Source: Clostridiales bacterium | GTDB taxonomy: Bacteria; Bacillota_A; Clostridia; Saccharofermentanales; Saccharofermentanaceae | Assembly: GCA_017537905.1 (NCBI GenBank) | Contig: JAFYJX010000019.1 | Location: 1-16,256 of the forward strand | Length of the DNA stretch: 16,256 nt | Reading direction: 5' to 3' | Part shown: positions 14,203-16,256 of the stretch, piece after piece | Numbering within the stretch: position 1 is the stretch's first letter | Layout: each line of letters starts with the position of its first letter | Position numbers and translations under genes: made by a program | The notes under the pieces: model-generated | What the model was told of the DNA's origin: nothing | Databases searched by the model: none | The model's input: the letters and a program-made list of their open reading frames with translations, nothing else

Positions 14203-15207
14203 ATGAGAAAAAAGAAATTAAATATCGAGAGGCATTATAACAAGTGGGGATATATCTTCATGATCCCCTTTGCTGCTGCGTTTCTGTTCTTTTATTTTCA
14301 GCCTCTTGCGAATACTGTTTACTATGCCTTCTGTGATATGAGGGGAATGGGTACTACCGAAGCCCGGTTACTGACATCCATAGGCGAGCCCTGGTATAAG
14401 CATTTCGCAGAGATTTTTAAGGCTAAGACCTTTGCGAAGGCTTTCGGCAATACGATGGCGGTGTGGGCTGCCTACGCTATACCTGAGCTGGTCTTCACTT
14501 GCTGGCTGGCAGCCATGATCACTGACAGAAGACTGAAGATGAAGGGCAGAACGGTATTTAAGACCGGTTTCTTCCTGCCTAAGCTCATGGAAGGAACCGA
14601 TATAGGTTTTGTGCTTACAAATCACTTTGTATCTACTGTCGGAAGCACGCTCTTTTTGCTGATATCGGCATCTGCCATGAACGGATTCGGTTTTACAGAA
14701 CAGGATTTTCAATTCTTCATGTCAGACCGTTTTTTCATAATCGTATTAAGTATCTATTCCCATTTCGGAATCACGTTTATATACATTATTGCAGGCATCA
14801 CAGGTGTCCCTGTCGAGGTTATCGAGGCGGCCGAGATTGACGGCGCTAACAGATTCCAGACGTTTACCCGTGTCACGCTTCCGTGTATGAAACCCATCGT
14901 ATTCTTTATAGCGGTAATTACCATTGTTGACGGTGTGGGCATGTATAAGGTCCCAGCCATGATCGGAAATGCATACGATGTCTTTATGACTAACATTACG
15001 CTTATGGAATATCTGCAGAACCAGTTTTACGGAGGCGGGTTCGCTTATGACAAAACATCTGCTGCGAGCCTTATCATGCTTGCACTTTATTCCTTCTTTG
15101 CAGGTGTCGTATATCTGATCTTCATAAAGGATTGGGACGAGGCGAAACAAAAGAGACAAGACAGAAAAGACCGCAGGGAAGAGCTTAAGAGACTTAAGTG
15201 CGCCTGA
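14203..15207 (+). CDS. Carbohydrate ABC transporter permease, MalF/LplB type
   Basis: The second membrane subunit of a CUT1-class sugar importer, 334 residues with about six transmembrane helices (first at ~17-37). The EAA loop EVIEAAEIDGANRFQTFTRVTLPCMKP contacts the ATPase. The C-terminus has a highly charged tail (KDWDEAKQKRQDRKDRREEL). I chose ATG 14203: the frame is open upstream to 13942, but that stretch overlaps the divergent permease and crosses the strong promoter at 14114-14141. GGA (14194-14196) is a weak ribosome binding site six bases before the ATG. It probably pairs with the divergent MalG-type protein, and the GH43 gene nearby suggests xylo- or arabino-oligosaccharide uptake (inferred). 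No substrate-binding lipoprotein is seen. Confidence 0.9.
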   Translation: MRKKKLNIERHYNKWGYIFMIPFAAAFLFFYFQPLANTVYYAFCDMRGMGTTEARLLTSIGEPWYKHFAEIFKAKTFAKAFGNTMAVWAAYAIPELVFTCWLAAMITDRRLKMKGRTVFKTGFFLPKLMEGTDIGFVLTNHFVSTVGSTLFLLISASAMNGFGFTEQDFQFFMSDRFFIIVLSIYSHFGITFIYIIAGITGVPVEVIEAAEIDGANRFQTFTRVTLPCMKPIVFFIAVITIVDGVGMYKVPAMIGNAYDVFMTNITLMEYLQNQFYGGGFAYDKTSAASLIMLALYSFFAGVVYLIFIKDWDEAKQKRQDRKDRREELKRLKCA

Positions 15208-15217
15208 CCTGATTTGG

Positions 15218-15246
15218 TTGATAGCTGTCTACCCGAGTGTTATATT
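15218..15246 (+). promoter_or_regulatory. Promoter/operator of the blaI-like gene, a near-copy of the permease promoter
   Basis: TTGATA (15218-15223) and TATATT (15241-15246) with a 17-base spacer. GATAGCTGTC (15220-15229) is a dyad symmetric at 8 of 10 positions over the -35, matching the position of GACATATGTC in the permease promoter. TTATATT (15240-15246) and AATATAA (15250-15256) form a perfect dyad over the -10 and start. Aligned to 14112-14141 it is identical in 26 of 31 columns. Confidence 0.7.
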
Positions 15247-15273
15247 TCTAATATAAGTTGGAGGTTTTCGAAA

Positions 15274-15630
15274 ATGCGTTTATCAGATTCAGAATGGAAG
15301 ATAGCAGACTGCCTTTGGAACAAAGGCGATATGACGATTACAGAGCTTACCAGAGAACTCCGTCCGGTTACAGGATGGTCTAAAAATACCATCATCACGC
15401 TGCTTAAGCGCATGACGGAGAAGGGCGCCATTACCTTCGTTCAGGAAGATAAGGCGAAGAGATTCCATCCTGCGATAGACAGGACCGAAGCAGAGCTCGA
15501 AGAGACGACATCATTCCTTGACAAGGTCTATAAGGGCAATGTCGGTCTCATGATCTCCAATCTCATTGATTCCGACCAGCTTACGGATGAACAGTTATCA
15601 GAGCTTCGCAGGATAATTAAGGAAGGATAA
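15274..15630 (+). CDS. blaI: BlaI/MecI-family transcriptional repressor
   Basis: A winged-helix repressor that dimerises on palindromic operators and is removed by proteolysis when its partner membrane peptidase senses a signal. The 118 residues match the family in length. The N-terminal winged helix runs from RLSDSEWKIADCLWNKGDM through TGWSKNTIITLLKRMTEKGAI to the wing (to about residue 70). The C-terminal dimerisation helices carry FLDKVYKGNVGLMISNLI. I chose ATG 15274 because GGAGG (15260-15264) lies nine bases before it; the longer frame from 15214 would cross the promoter. The partner peptidase gene starts one base after the stop. In staphylococci the pair controls beta-lactamase, but in Clostridia relatives sit beside many kinds of gene. 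The operator match upstream of the sugar permease suggests that target here. Confidence 0.93.
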   Translation: MRLSDSEWKIADCLWNKGDMTITELTRELRPVTGWSKNTIITLLKRMTEKGAITFVQEDKAKRFHPAIDRTEAELEETTSFLDKVYKGNVGLMISNLIDSDQLTDEQLSELRRIIKEG

Positions 15631-15631
15631 A

Positions 15632-16256
15632 ATGCTGCGTTACATTATCGGTGTCTCGCTCATAGCGGTAGCCATAATGCTCATCAGGCGTCTTGCGAGC
15701 GGCAGGATGCTTAAACGCCATCAGTATGCCATTTGGCTCCTGATTCCCATTTACATGGTCATCGGACCATTCATTAAGATCAATGTTCCTGTAGCAGAAG
15801 AGATAAGCAGCATGATGCCTGCGACTGTTGAACAGGCTATTTACGAGAAGGCTTACGGCAATGCTGTTCTGCCTGCAGGTGATGTCGGGAATGCTGATGT
15901 TCCGGACGCTGTTTTCGCTATGGAAAACGATAAGACTGCTGCAATCGAAAACAATGCAGGTTACGGCTCCGCAGTTAAGAAACCCGTAAAAACACCTGTA
16001 AATACAGGCCTGATACTTAACTGCGTATATATCTCTGTCGCGGCAACCATAATCGTTTTGCTTACAGTCTACAATGCAGGCTTTGTGTTATTCTGCAGAC
16101 GCAACAGACAATATCTCGGAACAGATCCCAAAAGCGGACTTGGCATCTATGGGATCAGTCACAGAGGCGTTCCGTTCCTGCTGTTTAACAAGATCTATGT
16201 CGATACGGATCCTTCGAAATTAAGTGAATATGCAGTCTGCCACGAAGCGTGCCACT
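15632..16256 (+). CDS. BlaR1/MecR1-like M56 membrane metallopeptidase, 5' part
   Basis: The first 208 residues of a membrane zinc protease that runs off the end of the window. The frame is open to the last base. Transmembrane helices lie at about 2-18, 31-50 and 128-154. Between helices 2 and 3 is an ~75-residue loop rich in Ala, Asn and acidic residues. After helix 3 the cytoplasmic part leads to PFLLFNKIYVDTD and then HEACH at 204-208, the HExxH zinc site, at the very edge of the sequence. ATG 15632 has AAGGAAGG (15619-15626) five bases upstream and starts one base after the blaI-like stop. Partner peptidases cleave or trigger cleavage of the BlaI-type repressor. Whether a penicillin-binding or other sensor domain follows cannot be seen here. 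Confidence 0.92.
   Translation, partial: MLRYIIGVSLIAVAIMLIRRLASGRMLKRHQYAIWLLIPIYMVIGPFIKINVPVAEEISSMMPATVEQAIYEKAYGNAVLPAGDVGNADVPDAVFAMENDKTAAIENNAGYGSAVKKPVKTPVNTGLILNCVYISVAATIIVLLTVYNAGFVLFCRRNRQYLGTDPKSGLGIYGISHRGVPFLLFNKIYVDTDPSKLSEYAVCHEACH

Noticed and set aside
15274..16256. Beta-lactam resistance cassette.
   Set aside because: Only the regulator and part of the peptidase are visible; no beta-lactamase or penicillin-binding protein gene is in the window, and BlaI/M56 pairs are common in Clostridia in other contexts.

Overview
The window looks like a chromosomal segment of a Gram-positive anaerobe of the Clostridia (Bacillota). The evidence is strong GGAGG-type ribosome binding sites, the Bacillota gene order nadD-yqeK-rsfS-comEA, a PheB-type ACT protein next to hom, and a BlaI / M56-peptidase regulator pair. 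The genus cannot be named from this sequence alone. Nearly all of it is coding, mostly on the + strand, with two - strand genes (birA, a MATE exporter) and a - strand permease inside a sugar locus.

Region 1 (1-7093) is housekeeping: the 3' end of an RsmF-like rRNA m5C methyltransferase overlapping an XTP/dITP pyrophosphatase gene; a 347-base gap with a nested set of GCCCCAAAATT-type inverted repeats and a good promoter; a PheB-like ACT regulator followed by homoserine dehydrogenase; purD; a fused NadD-YqeK protein (NAD synthesis plus HD-domain Ap4A hydrolase); rsfS; and comEA. rsfS and comEA are separated by a terminator followed by a second, sequence-related hairpin. B. subtilis has nadD, yqeK and rsfS in this order, but here the first two are one protein.

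Region 2 (7094-11564) holds birA (-), whose stop codon directly abuts that of comEA; a 7TM-PAS-HD-GYP protein, probably a membrane sensor that degrades cyclic di-GMP, followed by a clear terminator; a short intergenic repeat with two 63-base-period copies of a double TGAGG / GCCTCA dyad; and a MATE-family exporter (-).

Region 3 (11565-16256) is a carbohydrate locus joined to a proteolytic signalling pair. A cytoplasmic GH43 glycosidase with a TTG start converges on a MalG-type permease. That permease is divergent from its MalF-type partner, an unusual arrangement for two halves of one importer. No substrate-binding protein or ATPase lies in the window. A BlaI/MecI-type repressor follows, then the start of a BlaR1-like M56 membrane metallopeptidase that runs off the window at its HEACH zinc motif. 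The promoters of the MalF-type permease and of blaI share 26 of 31 aligned columns, including a GACA/TGTC dyad over the -35 box and the same -10 box. The most interesting inference is that a BlaI/BlaR1-like switch controls sugar uptake here as well as its own synthesis.
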